From CAIWHR01 sp963708855 (GTDB taxonomy: Bacteria; Pseudomonadota; Gammaproteobacteria; Burkholderiales; Casimicrobiaceae): a stretch of DNA of 64,000 bases. Below the pieces are notes generated by a model. It did not search any database. It had not been told where the DNA came from and saw only the letters and a list, made by a program, of their open reading frames with translations. The DNA lies in NCBI GenBank assembly GCA_963708855.1, contig CAVPUM010000012.1:42620-106619 (forward strand), given 5' to 3'. Shown here in pieces: positions 19,030-27,563 of this stretch (its first letter is position 1; every line of letters starts with the position of its first letter). The position numbers were made by a program, and so were the translations under genes.

Positions 19030-19857
19030 ATGAGTCACTACGCGATCGGCGACATTCAAGGCTGCCACGCCGAATTCTGCCAGCTCCTCGAGCTCGTCGG
19101 CTTCTCCGCGCGCGACGACCGGCTCTGGCTCGTCGGCGATCTCGTCAATCGCGGTCCCGGGTCGCTCGCCGTGCTGCGCGAGGTGATGGCGCTCGGCGAC
19201 GCCGTGGTCACGGTACTGGGCAACCACGACTTTCATCTGCTGACAGTCGCGGCCGGGCACACGAAGGCGCATCGGCGGGACACGATCGCGTCAATACTGG
19301 AGGCGCCCGATCGCGACCGGCTCCTCGGCTGGCTGCGGCGCCGGCCGTTGGTGGTCGTCGACGGCGGATTCCTGCTCGTCCACGCCGGCCTCATGCCGGC
19401 CTGGACGCCGGAGGCGGCCCTCGCGCTGTCGGGGGAGGTCGAGGCAATGCTCGCGAGCGAGCGCGCCGACGATTTCCTGCGCGAGCTCTACGGCGACGAG
19501 CCGCGCGCGTGGCGTGACGGGCTCCACGGCTTCGACCGGCTGCGCGTGATCGTCAACGCGTGCACGCGAATGCGCTTCTGCACCGCCGAGGGGATGATGG
19601 AGTTCAAGGAGAAGCGGGGCCCGCACCTGGCGCCGTACGGCTTTCGCCCATGGTTCGAGCACGAGCACCGCGCGTCCGCAGCCACTACCGTCGTCTGCGG
19701 CCATTGGTCGACGCTCGAGCTGAAGCTCGCGCCGAACCTGCTGATGCTGGATTCGGGCTGTGTCTGGGGCGGCCCGCTGACGGCGGTCAGGCTCGACGAT
19801 CGCCGCGTCTATCAAGTGCCGGGACGCTCAGCGGTGACTCCAAAGCCGTTCGGATAG
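19030..19857 (+). CDS. apaH: Symmetrical bis(5'-nucleosyl)-tetraphosphatase (Ap4A hydrolase)
   Basis: 275 residues. Metallophosphatase motifs: YAIGDIQGC, LVGDLVNRGP, VLGNHDFHLL, LLVHAGLMPAWT and VVCGHWST. It splits Ap4A into two ADP and affects stress signalling and Np4-capped RNA. The ATG at 19030 (MSHYAIGDIQG) matches family N-termini. A longer in-frame start in the upstream repeat (18970) would add 20 residues of repeat-encoded sequence, and sequence alone cannot exclude it. The 3' end overlaps the plsC-like gene tail-to-tail by 71 bp. Confidence 0.94.
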   Translation: MSHYAIGDIQGCHAEFCQLLELVGFSARDDRLWLVGDLVNRGPGSLAVLREVMALGDAVVTVLGNHDFHLLTVAAGHTKAHRRDTIASILEAPDRDRLLGWLRRRPLVVVDGGFLLVHAGLMPAWTPEAALALSGEVEAMLASERADDFLRELYGDEPRAWRDGLHGFDRLRVIVNACTRMRFCTAEGMMEFKEKRGPHLAPYGFRPWFEHEHRASAATTVVCGHWSTLELKLAPNLLMLDSGCVWGGPLTAVRLDDRRVYQVPGRSAVTPKPFG

Positions 19858-20602
19858 CCTCCTCGGCCGCGCGCGACAAATCGCGGCGATGGCGCGCCCG
19901 CGCGGGCACCGGAGGCATCACGTGCAGCTCGGCCCGGATCCCGCGCTCGCCGGTCACGCGCCAGAATGAATCCAGCAGGCTCAGTTCGCCGACGTACGCC
20001 GGCGCCGCGCAGTGGCGGTCGCCCGGCGTGCGGTAGCGGATCGCGACCGGCTGCATGTGACCCTCGGCATCGACGATCGACTGCAGCAGCGAACTGTGGA
20101 ATTTCAGCAGCCCCGTGCCGTCGCTCGTCGTGCCCTCGGGGAAAACGGCGACCAGGTCGCCGCGCGCCAGCGCCTCGACCGTGTGGCGATTGACCGTGTG
20201 CGTGTCGCGCCGCCGCTCGCGCTCGATGAACAGCGTGCCTGCGTTCGCGACCAGACGACCGACGAACGGCAAGCGCCTGAGATCGGCCTTGGCAATGAAC
20301 CGCGCGGGCTGCAGCGCGTTCAACACGAAGATGTCGAGCCACGAAATGTGGTTGGCCACGATCAGCACGTTGCCGGGCAACCCGCCGTCGTGCCGCCAGT
20401 GCACCTGCGGCTCGACCCCGAGCATCTGCAACAGCTGCCGGCACCAGCGCTGGATCACGGCCTGTCGCTGCGACGCAGCAAGCCACGGGAAGACGAGCAC
20501 GGTCGTCGCGAGGCCCCCGACGACGTGCACGGTGACGCGCACGGATCGCAGGAGTCGCATCGGCAATGGCGTGGGGCGAAGGTCGGGCGACACCCGCGCC
20601 AT
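19787..20602 (-). CDS. plsC: 1-acyl-sn-glycerol-3-phosphate acyltransferase (PlsC family)
   Basis: About 271 residues. An N-terminal hydrophobic helix (TVHVVGGLATTVLVFPWLA) is followed by acyltransferase motif I NHISWLD, the glycerol-phosphate-binding FIERERRRD and motif III FPEGTTSDGTGL. It acylates lysophosphatidic acid at the inner membrane. The start is uncertain: 20602 follows GGAGAGG and is preferred, but ATGs at 20560 and 20716 are in frame. The C-terminal 24 codons overlap the end of apaH. It follows the PfkB kinase in the same direction. Confidence 0.88.
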   Translation of the reverse strand: MARVSPDLRPTPLPMRLLRSVRVTVHVVGGLATTVLVFPWLAASQRQAVIQRWCRQLLQMLGVEPQVHWRHDGGLPGNVLIVANHISWLDIFVLNALQPARFIAKADLRRLPFVGRLVANAGTLFIERERRRDTHTVNRHTVEALARGDLVAVFPEGTTSDGTGLLKFHSSLLQSIVDAEGHMQPVAIRYRTPGDRHCAAPAYVGELSLLDSFWRVTGERGIRAELHVMPPVPARARHRRDLSRAAEEAIRTALESPLSVPALDRRGDRRA

Positions 20603-20699
20603 CCTCTCCGTTGTCGGCCCCGACGAACGATCGCCGCGCTGCGCGCCGAGTGCCATCCCTGCGCCGTCCGCGACGGCCATGTAGTTCGCGATGGTGGTA

Positions 20700-21641
20700 T
20701 CACCAGAGGTATGCATTGAACGCCTCGTAATGGAGTGCCGCGACCCGGTCGCGACTCAGCGTGTGGTTCTGGCCGCCGCGCGACGCGATCTTGATCGAAC
20801 CGAGCGTTGCCGCGAGGCGTCCGGTGCGCTCCCAATCCCAGCCCTGCACGATCCCGTACAGCAGGCCGGCGCGGAAGGCGTCGCCGCAACCCGTCGGGTC
20901 GACGACCGACGTCACCGGCACGACCGGAAGTTCGATGGTCAGCCCGCCGGCGTGGATCCGCGCCCCGGCGCCGCCCATCGTCACGATCAGCGCGTCGACC
21001 CGCCGCGCGATCGCCTCGAGCGTCAGCCCGGTGCGCTCGGCCAGCAGCCGGCCCTCGTAGTCGTTGACGGCGACGAAGCTCGCCGCGTCGATCATCGCGA
21101 TCAGCTCCGGCCCGGAAAAGAGCGGCAACCCCTGCCCCGGATCGAACACGAATGGAATGCCCGCCTGCGCGAACTGTTCGACGTGCGCGCGCATGCCGTC
21201 GCGCCCGTCCGGGGCGACGATGCCGAGCGCGATGTCCGCGACGTCGCCGACGCGGTTCGCGTGCGACGCGTTCATCGCGCCCGGGTGGAACGCCGTGATC
21301 TGGTTGTCGTCGAGGTCGGTGATGATGAAGGCCTGCGCCGTGAACATCTCCGGCAGGCTGCGCAGGCCGTCGCACGCGATGTCCATCCCGGCCAGCCGAT
21401 CGCGATAGGGCGTGCCGTCGGCGCCGAGGGTCGCCATCACGACGGGCTCGCCACCCAGCGCTTTGAGATTGTAGGCGATATTGCCGGCGCAACCACCCCA
21501 TTCCCGGCGCATCTCGCCGATCTGGAACGAGACCGACAGCATGTGCGTCTGCTCCGGCAGGATGTGCCGCGCGAAGCGATCGGGAAACACCATGATGGTG
21601 TCGTAGGCGAGCGAGCCGCAGATGAGCGTGCGTGAGGACAT
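20700..21641 (-). CDS. PfkB-family carbohydrate/nucleoside kinase
   Basis: 313 residues of ribokinase fold. Signature 1 region GGCAGNIAYNLKALGG near residue 48 and signature 2 DPTGCGDAFRAGLLYG near residue 252, with the catalytic Asp in GCGD. The start LICGSLAYDTIMVFPDRF resembles the adenosine/sugar kinase branch often annotated as carbohydrate kinase; the phosphate acceptor is not certain. It starts ~80 bp after a family-B repeat and leads the plsC-like gene. Confidence 0.85.
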   Translation of the reverse strand: MSSRTLICGSLAYDTIMVFPDRFARHILPEQTHMLSVSFQIGEMRREWGGCAGNIAYNLKALGGEPVVMATLGADGTPYRDRLAGMDIACDGLRSLPEMFTAQAFIITDLDDNQITAFHPGAMNASHANRVGDVADIALGIVAPDGRDGMRAHVEQFAQAGIPFVFDPGQGLPLFSGPELIAMIDAASFVAVNDYEGRLLAERTGLTLEAIARRVDALIVTMGGAGARIHAGGLTIELPVVPVTSVVDPTGCGDAFRAGLLYGIVQGWDWERTGRLAATLGSIKIASRGGQNHTLSRDRVAALHYEAFNAYLW

Positions 21642-21722
21642 GCGTGCAGACCGTGAGAGGTTGGGGAAGCGTGGACGCGACGTTGCGCGGTGGCCTACGG
21701 GGCCGCGAGGCGCGCGCTCACT

Positions 21723-21781
21723 GGAGTACCTTCGCGCTTCGCGCTCCGGTATTCGCGCTCGGGGCGGCCCGTCGCGCTCAT
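21723..21781 (-). repeat. Translatable 5' repeat, family B, copy 2
   Basis: On the minus strand it begins ATGAGCGCGACGGGCC, where the ATGA overlaps the TGA stop of the LytTR regulator. It encodes MSATGRPEREYRSAKREG and runs 28 codons to its own stop at 21695. It is not in frame with the following kinase gene. Confidence 0.8.
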
Positions 21782-22569
21782 GGCGCCGCCTCGTCGCCCC
21801 CGCGCCGATCTTCGCGTCCGATTTCCCGGACGATGGACTGCTGCCGGCGCGACACGGGCAGCGTTTCCGGAATGTCCTTCAGCAGCACTTCCCAGTGCGC
21901 ATCGCCCTCGCCACCCGTGCGGCGCTCGAAACCGCGAATCGCGTCGCGTGCGACGAGACAATTGCGATGGACGCGCACGAGGCGGGAGCCGAACTCCTCC
22001 TCGAGCTTGGTCAACGATTCCTCGAGCAGGTATTCGCGCTCGGCCGTGCGGATCGTGATGTACTTGAGCTCGGCCTTGAGGTAGAGGATCTCCCCGACCG
22101 GGACCAGCACGACACGCGAGCGCTCCGTCACGGAAAGGAACCGCCGCGCGGTCGAAGGCAGCGCGTCCAGCCGCGTCGCGGAAACCGGCCTCAAGCGCGG
22201 AACCTTTTCCAGCGCCGCCAGCAGCCGCTGCACGCGCACCGGCTTCACCAGGAAGTCGACCGCGTTCACCTCGAACGCCTCGACCGCGTGCTCGTCGTGC
22301 GCCGTCGTGAAGATCACGACGGGCGGTTGGGGCAGCTTCAGCACGTGGCGCGCGAACTCGATCCCGCCCATCTCCGGCATCTGGATGTCGGTGAGGACGA
22401 GATCGGCGTTCACCGCATGCAGCAACTCGAGCGCCTCGCGGCCGTTGGCCGCCTCGCCGACGCATGCGAGCGGCAGAGCGCCTGCGCAATCGGACAGGAG
22501 CTCGCGGAGCCGGCGCCGGGCCGGCGCCTCGTCGTCGACGATCAGAACCCGGAGCGGCGCGTCAGCCAC
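21778..22569 (-). CDS. LytTR-family response regulator (AlgR/LytR type)
   Basis: 263 residues. A receiver domain (VLIVDDEAPARRRL, phospho-acceptor Asp in LVLTDIQMPEMGG, Lys in VDFLVKPV) is joined to a LytTR DNA-binding domain (YLKAELKYITIRTAEREY, LVRVHRNCLVARDAI). It would be phosphorylated by the kinase encoded just upstream. The start is GTG at 22569 (VADAPLRVLIVDD), which overlaps the kinase stop by 8 bp, a sign of coupled translation. The TGA at 21778 overlaps the ATG of a family-B repeat. Confidence 0.92.
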   Translation of the reverse strand: MADAPLRVLIVDDEAPARRRLRELLSDCAGALPLACVGEAANGREALELLHAVNADLVLTDIQMPEMGGIEFARHVLKLPQPPVVIFTTAHDEHAVEAFEVNAVDFLVKPVRVQRLLAALEKVPRLRPVSATRLDALPSTARRFLSVTERSRVVLVPVGEILYLKAELKYITIRTAEREYLLEESLTKLEEEFGSRLVRVHRNCLVARDAIRGFERRTGGEGDAHWEVLLKDIPETLPVSRRQQSIVREIGREDRRGGDEAAP

Positions 22570-23716
22570 GCGGAACTCCCTGCCGGCCGTCCGGGAGCGC
22601 CGGCGCGGCGGCGTCCAGGCGCGAACGCGCGGCCGGCCGGTCGCGGTCCGGCTTGCGGCGTGCCGGCGGGGTCGACGGCTCCAGCGTGCGTGCGGACGTC
22701 GACGTCGCCGCCCGGTAGGGAATCCGGATATGGACCTCATAGGCAGCGTCCCGGACGCGCGAGTCCAGAGTGCCCTCGGCATCGAAATGAAGCTTGAGGC
22801 GCTCACGGATGTTGGCCAGCGCCATCTTGTTCCCGGCATGGTGCCGGCCGCTGTCGGCCTGATAGGGGTTGCGCAGAATTGCGTGGACGTCGCCGCCCTT
22901 GAGGAAGATGTTGATCGACACGACGCCCGGGGCGCTCGACGGTTCGATGCCGTGGTAGACCGCGTTTTCCAGCAGCGGCTGCAGCATGAGCGGCGGCACC
23001 AGCGCGTCACCCGGCATGTTGTTGAGATGCCATTCGACCGAGAGCCGGTCGGACAGGCGCAGCTTCTCGAGCCCCAGGTACTGCCGGCAAAGCTCGATTT
23101 CGTCCGCCAGCGGCACCAGTTCCCTGTTGTCGCGCATCAGGACACGGAACAGATCGGCCATGTCGAGGAGGGCGGTCTCCGCCTGCCTCGGATCCGAACG
23201 GATGAGGGAGAGCACCGCATTGATGCTGTTGAACAGGAAATGCGGGCGGATCCGGGCCTGCAGCGCCTGCAGCCGGGATTCGGCGATCGCCGGCGAAAGT
23301 GCCTTCGCGCGAAGACCGAAATAGGCGAGCAGCGCTGCATACGCGCAAAGGGCGATCAGGAGATGCCGCAGAACGGCAAACGGCGGATCCGAGACCGGCC
23401 GGGCTACGAGCATGTGCACCCCGAGTCCGATGCCGACCGTGATCGCCGCGACCGCGAGGACGCCGGTCATGGACGACTGACGCCCGAGCCACGGTGCGAG
23501 CGCGTAGAGGACCGCAAGCTCGGCAATGAGATGCGGCTCGACGACCGCCGTCATGTCGAGCCATTGGGCTGTCCAGAGGTCGAGCTGCGGCGCGCTGACC
23601 AGCGCGGCAAGGGCCGTGATCGCGTTCACGGCGAGCACGATCCGCAGGATCGTGCCGAGGTTGCGGAGGTCCGGCAGTTCGAGGGAAATGGCGTTTTGCC
23701 CTATAATCGGCTGCAT
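22562..23716 (-). CDS. LytS/AlgZ-type membrane histidine kinase
   Basis: 384 residues. The N-terminal half has about four transmembrane helices (ILRIVLAVNAITALAALV, LIAELAVLYALAPWL, GVLAVAAITVGIGLGVHML, LLIALCAYAALLAYFGL). Then follow the His_kinase box with phospho-accepting His (ARIRPHFLFNSINAVLSLI) and an HATPase domain (MLQPLLENAVYHGIEPS). This is the AlgZ/LytS class that pairs with LytTR regulators. The divergent argH neighbour is the usual betaproteobacterial arrangement. The start is uncertain between 23734 and 23716. Confidence 0.9.
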   Translation of the reverse strand: MQPIIGQNAISLELPDLRNLGTILRIVLAVNAITALAALVSAPQLDLWTAQWLDMTAVVEPHLIAELAVLYALAPWLGRQSSMTGVLAVAAITVGIGLGVHMLVARPVSDPPFAVLRHLLIALCAYAALLAYFGLRAKALSPAIAESRLQALQARIRPHFLFNSINAVLSLIRSDPRQAETALLDMADLFRVLMRDNRELVPLADEIELCRQYLGLEKLRLSDRLSVEWHLNNMPGDALVPPLMLQPLLENAVYHGIEPSSAPGVVSINIFLKGGDVHAILRNPYQADSGRHHAGNKMALANIRERLKLHFDAEGTLDSRVRDAAYEVHIRIPYRAATSTSARTLEPSTPPARRKPDRDRPAARSRLDAAAPALPDGRQGVPRG

Positions 23717-23933
23717 ATCGAAACCGGCATGCAAGCATCATGCCGGGACCGGTGGCGGGTCGTTCCCCGATGCAGGCGGTGGAAGCGCCTATTGTCGGCA
23801 ACCCCCGCCGACGAGGCAAGCCTGACCGGTTGCAAAAGCCGTTTTCCGGCGTCGATTCCCGGTCAGTTCGTCCTTCTTCCGCCGTCTTGCCGCCGGCCCG
23901 CCATTGACTTGCCGCGAAATGGATCCGATTGCC

Positions 23934-25355
23934 ATGCCCGACCCGAAACTGCCGCATGATGCCTCCTCTCCGGGCGGCTGGTCCGGCCGGTTCGACGAGC
24001 CCGTCTCGCCGCTCGTCAAGCGGTACACCGCGTCGGTGGATTTCGATTGCCGTCTCGCCGGCGCGGACATCGCGGGATCCCTGGCGCACGCGCGGATGCT
24101 GACCGCCGCCGGCGTGCTCGCCCCGGCCGACCTCGCCGCGATCGAGCACGGCATGGAAGTCATCCGCGGCGAAGTCGCCCGTGGCGATTTCCCGTGGTCA
24201 TCCGACCTCGAGGACGTTCACTTCAACATCGAAAAGCGCCTCACCGCGCTGGTCGGAGACGCCGGCAAGCGGCTGCATACCGGGCGCTCGCGCAACGACC
24301 AGGTCGCCACCGATCTCAGACTCTGGCTGCGCGACGCGATCGACGCGCTCGTCGACGCGCTGGCCGCGCTGCGTGGCGCGTTCATCGATCTGGCAGAGAC
24401 CCACGCCGGCACCATCATGCCCGGCTACACGCACCTGCAGGTCGCGCAACCCGTCACCTTCGGCCATCATCTGCTCGCCTACGAAGCCATGTTCGCGCGG
24501 GACGCCGAGCGATTCCGCGACTGCCGCCGGCGCGTCAACCGGCTGCCGCTGGGGAGCGCCGCGCTGGCCGGCACGAGCTTCCCGATCGATCGCCAGCGCG
24601 TGGCCGATGACCTCGGGTTCGAGGCCCTTTGCGGCAACTCGCTCGATGCGGTATCCGACCGCGACTTCGCCATCGAATTCACGTCGGCCGCCGCGCTGGC
24701 GATGGTCCACGTGTCGCGGTTTGCCGAGGAGCTCGCGTGGTGGACGAACCCGCGCTTCGCGTTCGTGAGGCTGGCGGACCGGTTCTGCACCGGGTCGTCG
24801 ATCATGCCGCAGAAGAAGAACCCGGACGTGGCGGAGCTCGCGCGTGGCAAGACGGGTCGGGTGAACGGCCATCTGGTCGCGCTGCTCACCCTGATGAAGG
24901 GCCAGCCGCTCGCGTACAACCGCGACAACCAGGAAGACAAGGAGCCGCTGTTCGATACGGTGGACACGCTGGCCGACACGCTGGCCGTCATGACCGATCT
25001 CGTCGCGGGCGGTATCGCCGTCAACGCGGAGCGAATGCGCGAAGCGGCCGCCGAGGGCCACGCGACGGCCACCGACCTCGCGGATTACCTCGTGCGCAAA
25101 GGCCTGCCGTTCCGCGATGCGCATGAAGCGGTTGCCCGCGCAGTCCGCCACGCGGAGGGACGCGGCAGCCCGCTGGCCGAAGTTCCGCTGGCCGAGCTGC
25201 AATCGTTTGCGCGCGAAATCGACGCCGATGTCTATGCGGTGCTGACGCTCGAAGGCTCGATCGCGAGCCGGGACCATCCCGGCGGCACGGCGCCCGTCCG
25301 GGTGCGCGCGGCGGCCGCCGCCGCCCGGAAAGCGCTCGGAGCAAAACCCGACTGA
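23934..25355 (+). CDS. argH: Argininosuccinate lyase
   Basis: About 473 residues. Fumarase/aspartase superfamily: WSGRFDEPVSPLVKRYTAS at the N-terminus, HTGRSRNDQVATDLRLW, the catalytic GSSIMPQKKNPDVAEL loop and TLADTLAVM. It converts argininosuccinate to arginine and fumarate, the last step of arginine synthesis; argC lies 4 kb downstream. Start ATG at 23934 (MPDPKLPHDASS) is preferred, although ATGs 5 and 10 codons upstream are in frame and no clear ribosome site decides. A TATAAT at 23702-23707 may be its -10. Confidence 0.95.
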   Translation: MPDPKLPHDASSPGGWSGRFDEPVSPLVKRYTASVDFDCRLAGADIAGSLAHARMLTAAGVLAPADLAAIEHGMEVIRGEVARGDFPWSSDLEDVHFNIEKRLTALVGDAGKRLHTGRSRNDQVATDLRLWLRDAIDALVDALAALRGAFIDLAETHAGTIMPGYTHLQVAQPVTFGHHLLAYEAMFARDAERFRDCRRRVNRLPLGSAALAGTSFPIDRQRVADDLGFEALCGNSLDAVSDRDFAIEFTSAAALAMVHVSRFAEELAWWTNPRFAFVRLADRFCTGSSIMPQKKNPDVAELARGKTGRVNGHLVALLTLMKGQPLAYNRDNQEDKEPLFDTVDTLADTLAVMTDLVAGGIAVNAERMREAAAEGHATATDLADYLVRKGLPFRDAHEAVARAVRHAEGRGSPLAEVPLAELQSFAREIDADVYAVLTLEGSIASRDHPGGTAPVRVRAAAAAARKALGAKPD

Positions 25356-25374
25356 TTCTTCAACCGGTGGAGAG

Positions 25375-26262
25375 ATGAACGCGATGAACAGCATGAATGT
25401 GGCATTTCTGGGTCTTGGCGTGATGGGCTATCCGATGGCCGGACACCTCGCGACGGCCGGGCACCGCGTGACCGTCTACAACCGCACGGCGGCGACGGCC
25501 TCGCGCTGGCTGGGACAACATCGCGGGACGAGCGCGCCCACTCCCGCAGCGGCAGCGGCCGGCGCCGACCTGGTGCTGATGTGCGTGGGCAACGACAATG
25601 ACGTGCGCACCGTGGTATTCGGCGCGGACGGCGCGCTGGCTGCCATGCGGCCCGGCACGATCCTCGTCGACCATACGACGGCGTCCGCACAGATCGCGCG
25701 CGAAATACACGCGGCGGCGGCGGCGCGGAACGTCGGTTTCCTCGACGCGCCCGTATCCGGCGGTCAGGCCGGGGCCGAGAACGGCAAACTCACGATCATG
25801 GTCGGAGGTGATCCCGAGCACTTCGCGCGAGCGGAGCCCGTGCTGGCCCATTACGGACGCGCGGTGACGCTGATGGGCGGCCCGGGCAGCGGGCAGCTGA
25901 CAAAGATGTTCAATCAGATCTGCATCGCGGGGCTCGTCCAGGCGCTGGCCGAAGGCATCGCGTTCGCCGAGAAGGCCGGCCTTGACGTCGAGCGCGGGCT
26001 CGACGTGATCAGCAAGGGCGCCGCTCAATCGTGGCAGATGGAAAACCGAGGCCGCACGATGCTCGCCGACAAATTCGATTTCGGCTTCGCCGTCGACTGG
26101 ATGCGCAAGGACCTGGCACTGTGCCTCGCCGAGGCGCGGGCGCGAGGCGCCGCGCTTCCGGTGACGGCACTCGTCGACCAGTTCTACGCGCGCGTGCAGG
26201 CCAAAGGCGGCGGCCGCTGGGACTCGTCGAGCCTGATGCGGGTGTTGCGCGATGCCGGGTGA
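25375..26262 (+). CDS. Beta-hydroxyacid dehydrogenase (3-hydroxyisobutyrate / tartronate-semialdehyde reductase family)
   Basis: 295 residues. Rossmann motif FLGLGVMGYPMAGHL at residue ~10, substrate motif DAPVSGGQAGAENGKL, catalytic Lys in GSGQLTKMFNQICIAG and the C-terminal KDLALCLAEARARG. It oxidises or reduces a short beta-hydroxyacid with NAD(P)(H). The family includes MmsB, GarR, GlxR and glyoxylate/succinic semialdehyde reductases, and the exact substrate is not clear. The start follows GGTGGAGAG. It lies 19 bp after argH, perhaps by readthrough. Confidence 0.85.
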   Translation: MNAMNSMNVAFLGLGVMGYPMAGHLATAGHRVTVYNRTAATASRWLGQHRGTSAPTPAAAAAGADLVLMCVGNDNDVRTVVFGADGALAAMRPGTILVDHTTASAQIAREIHAAAAARNVGFLDAPVSGGQAGAENGKLTIMVGGDPEHFARAEPVLAHYGRAVTLMGGPGSGQLTKMFNQICIAGLVQALAEGIAFAEKAGLDVERGLDVISKGAAQSWQMENRGRTMLADKFDFGFAVDWMRKDLALCLAEARARGAALPVTALVDQFYARVQAKGGGRWDSSSLMRVLRDAG

Positions 26263-26298
26263 TCGACGCGCCGCCCGGCCGTGCGTTCCCCCGTCCGG

Positions 26299-26754
26299 CT
26301 AGGCGGGCGCGCCTCGTTCGACGGGCAACGGCACGCGATCGCCGTCGATGATTGCGATCTCGTAAGTGATCTCGGCGGTCTTGCCGAGCATCTGCGTGGC
26401 CGAGCAGTACTTGTCTTTCGACAGCTTCACGGCCCGCTCCACATGGCCGGGATCGAGCCCGCGTCCGGCCACCGAATACTTGAAGTGGATCCGGGTGAAC
26501 ACCCTGGGAATGGTACCGGCCCGTTCGGCTTCGGCCTCGACCGCGCAATCCGCAATCGGCTGTCGCGCCTTCCGGAGGATCAGCACGACGTCGAAGGCCG
26601 TGCAACCCGCCGCGCCCAGGAGCACCAGCTCCATCGGCCGCATCCCGCGGTTGCGCCCCCCGTCGTCCGGGGAGCCGTCAATGACCACTGCATGGCCACT
26701 GCCGGATTCACCAACAAAACTGACACCGTCGACCCATTTCGTCCTGACTTTCAT
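26299..26754 (-). CDS. OsmC-family protein (YhfA-like)
   Basis: 151 residues, start ATG at 26754 (MKVRTKWVDGVSFVGES). Its sequence follows E. coli YhfA closely: GESGSGHAVVIDG, MRPMELVLLGAAGCTAFDVV and KYCSATQMLGKTAEITYE. The two family Cys (AGCTA and KYCSA) that make OsmC/Ohr proteins peroxidatic are both present. A role in organic peroxide reduction is inferred from the family. It is convergent with the dehydrogenase gene (36 bp between stops). Confidence 0.88.
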   Translation of the reverse strand: MKVRTKWVDGVSFVGESGSGHAVVIDGSPDDGGRNRGMRPMELVLLGAAGCTAFDVVLILRKARQPIADCAVEAEAERAGTIPRVFTRIHFKYSVAGRGLDPGHVERAVKLSKDKYCSATQMLGKTAEITYEIAIIDGDRVPLPVERGAPA

Positions 26755-26929
26755 AGGCTCCTCGGTCGCGCCCGCAAAGGCCGCATTGTCCCGTATCCGC
26801 CGGTCGGGCGCCGGGGCCAGACCGACGGATCGGACCGCTTGTTGTGCCCAGCCGACAGCGCGCACGCCGCCCTCGGCGGGGTCGCCAGGCATGCCGGTTG
26901 CATTTCCCGGTGAACTATGCCAACATCAT

Positions 26930-27039
26930 AAATGTGCGCGGGCGATGGAATCCCCCTTCCCGACCGCGGACAGTTTCCCCCTTCCTCCTCCTAGGGTGGA
27001 AATCTTTGGGCGCGGTCGGCAATCGGCCGCGCCCTTTTT
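26930..27039 (+). ncRNA. Candidate small RNA with anti-Shine-Dalgarno tract upstream of rplM
   Basis: A short non-coding stretch ends in a strong intrinsic terminator (27008-27039), yet the rplM promoter lies after that terminator and the gene to the left is on the other strand. A weak promoter (TTGCAT 26898, 17 bp, CAACAT) could start it near 26933. It contains CTTCCTCCTCCTAGGG and another CCCCCTTCCC, so CCUCCUCCU could pair with Shine-Dalgarno sequences. 5' end and function are inferred. Confidence 0.4.
27008..27039 (+). terminator. Intrinsic terminator before the rplM promoter
   Basis: GGGCGCGG (27008-27015) pairs perfectly with CCGCGCCC (27027-27034) and TTTTT follows. On the minus strand there is no T-run, so it works rightwards. 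Confidence 0.85.
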
Positions 27040-27060
27040 CGTCATCGGGCCCGATGCGCC

Positions 27061-27090
27061 TTGACCGCCTCGACTGAAACGGGCTATAGT
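27061..27090 (+). promoter_or_regulatory. rplM-rpsI promoter
   Basis: TTGACC (27061-27066), 18 bp, TATAGT (27085-27090), with the ATG of rplM 41 bp downstream. A good sigma-70-type match, as expected for ribosomal genes. Confidence 0.75.
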
Positions 27091-27130
27091 TCAAGACTTT
27101 GCTGAACCGACTTGGACCCATTTTTTCCCG

Positions 27131-27559
27131 ATGAAAACCTACTCCGCCAAGCCGCAGGACATCGTGCGTGACTGGTTCGTGGTGGATGCCACGGACAAGG
27201 TGCTCGGCCGCCTCGCGAGCCAGGTCGCCCTGCGCCTGCGCGGCAAGCACAAGCCCACGTTCACGCCGCACATGGATACCGGCGATTTCATCGTCGTCAC
27301 CAATGTCGAGAAGATCCGCGTCACGGGCAACAAGGCGGAAGACAAGCTCTACCACCGGCACAGCGGCTACCCTGGCGGGATTTCGACCACCAACTTCTCG
27401 AAGATGCAGGCGCGCTTTCCCGGCCGCGCGCTGCAGAAGGCCGTCAAGGGCATGCTGCCCAAGGGGCCGCTCGGCTACAAGATGCTGAAGAAGCTCAAAT
27501 GCTACGCCGGCGCCGCCCATCCGCACGCGGCCCAGCAACCCAAGACACTGGACATCTGA
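27131..27559 (+). CDS. rplM: 50S ribosomal protein L13
   Basis: 142 residues, the standard length. Starts MKTYSAKPQDIVRDWFVVDA and carries the L13 signature GMLPKGPLGYKMLKKLKCYAG near the C-terminus. It is an early-assembling protein of the large subunit. It is the first gene of the conserved rplM-rpsI pair, with rpsI 4 bp downstream. Confidence 0.98.
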   Translation: MKTYSAKPQDIVRDWFVVDATDKVLGRLASQVALRLRGKHKPTFTPHMDTGDFIVVTNVEKIRVTGNKAEDKLYHRHSGYPGGISTTNFSKMQARFPGRALQKAVKGMLPKGPLGYKMLKKLKCYAGAAHPHAAQQPKTLDI

Positions 27560-27563
27560 CCCC

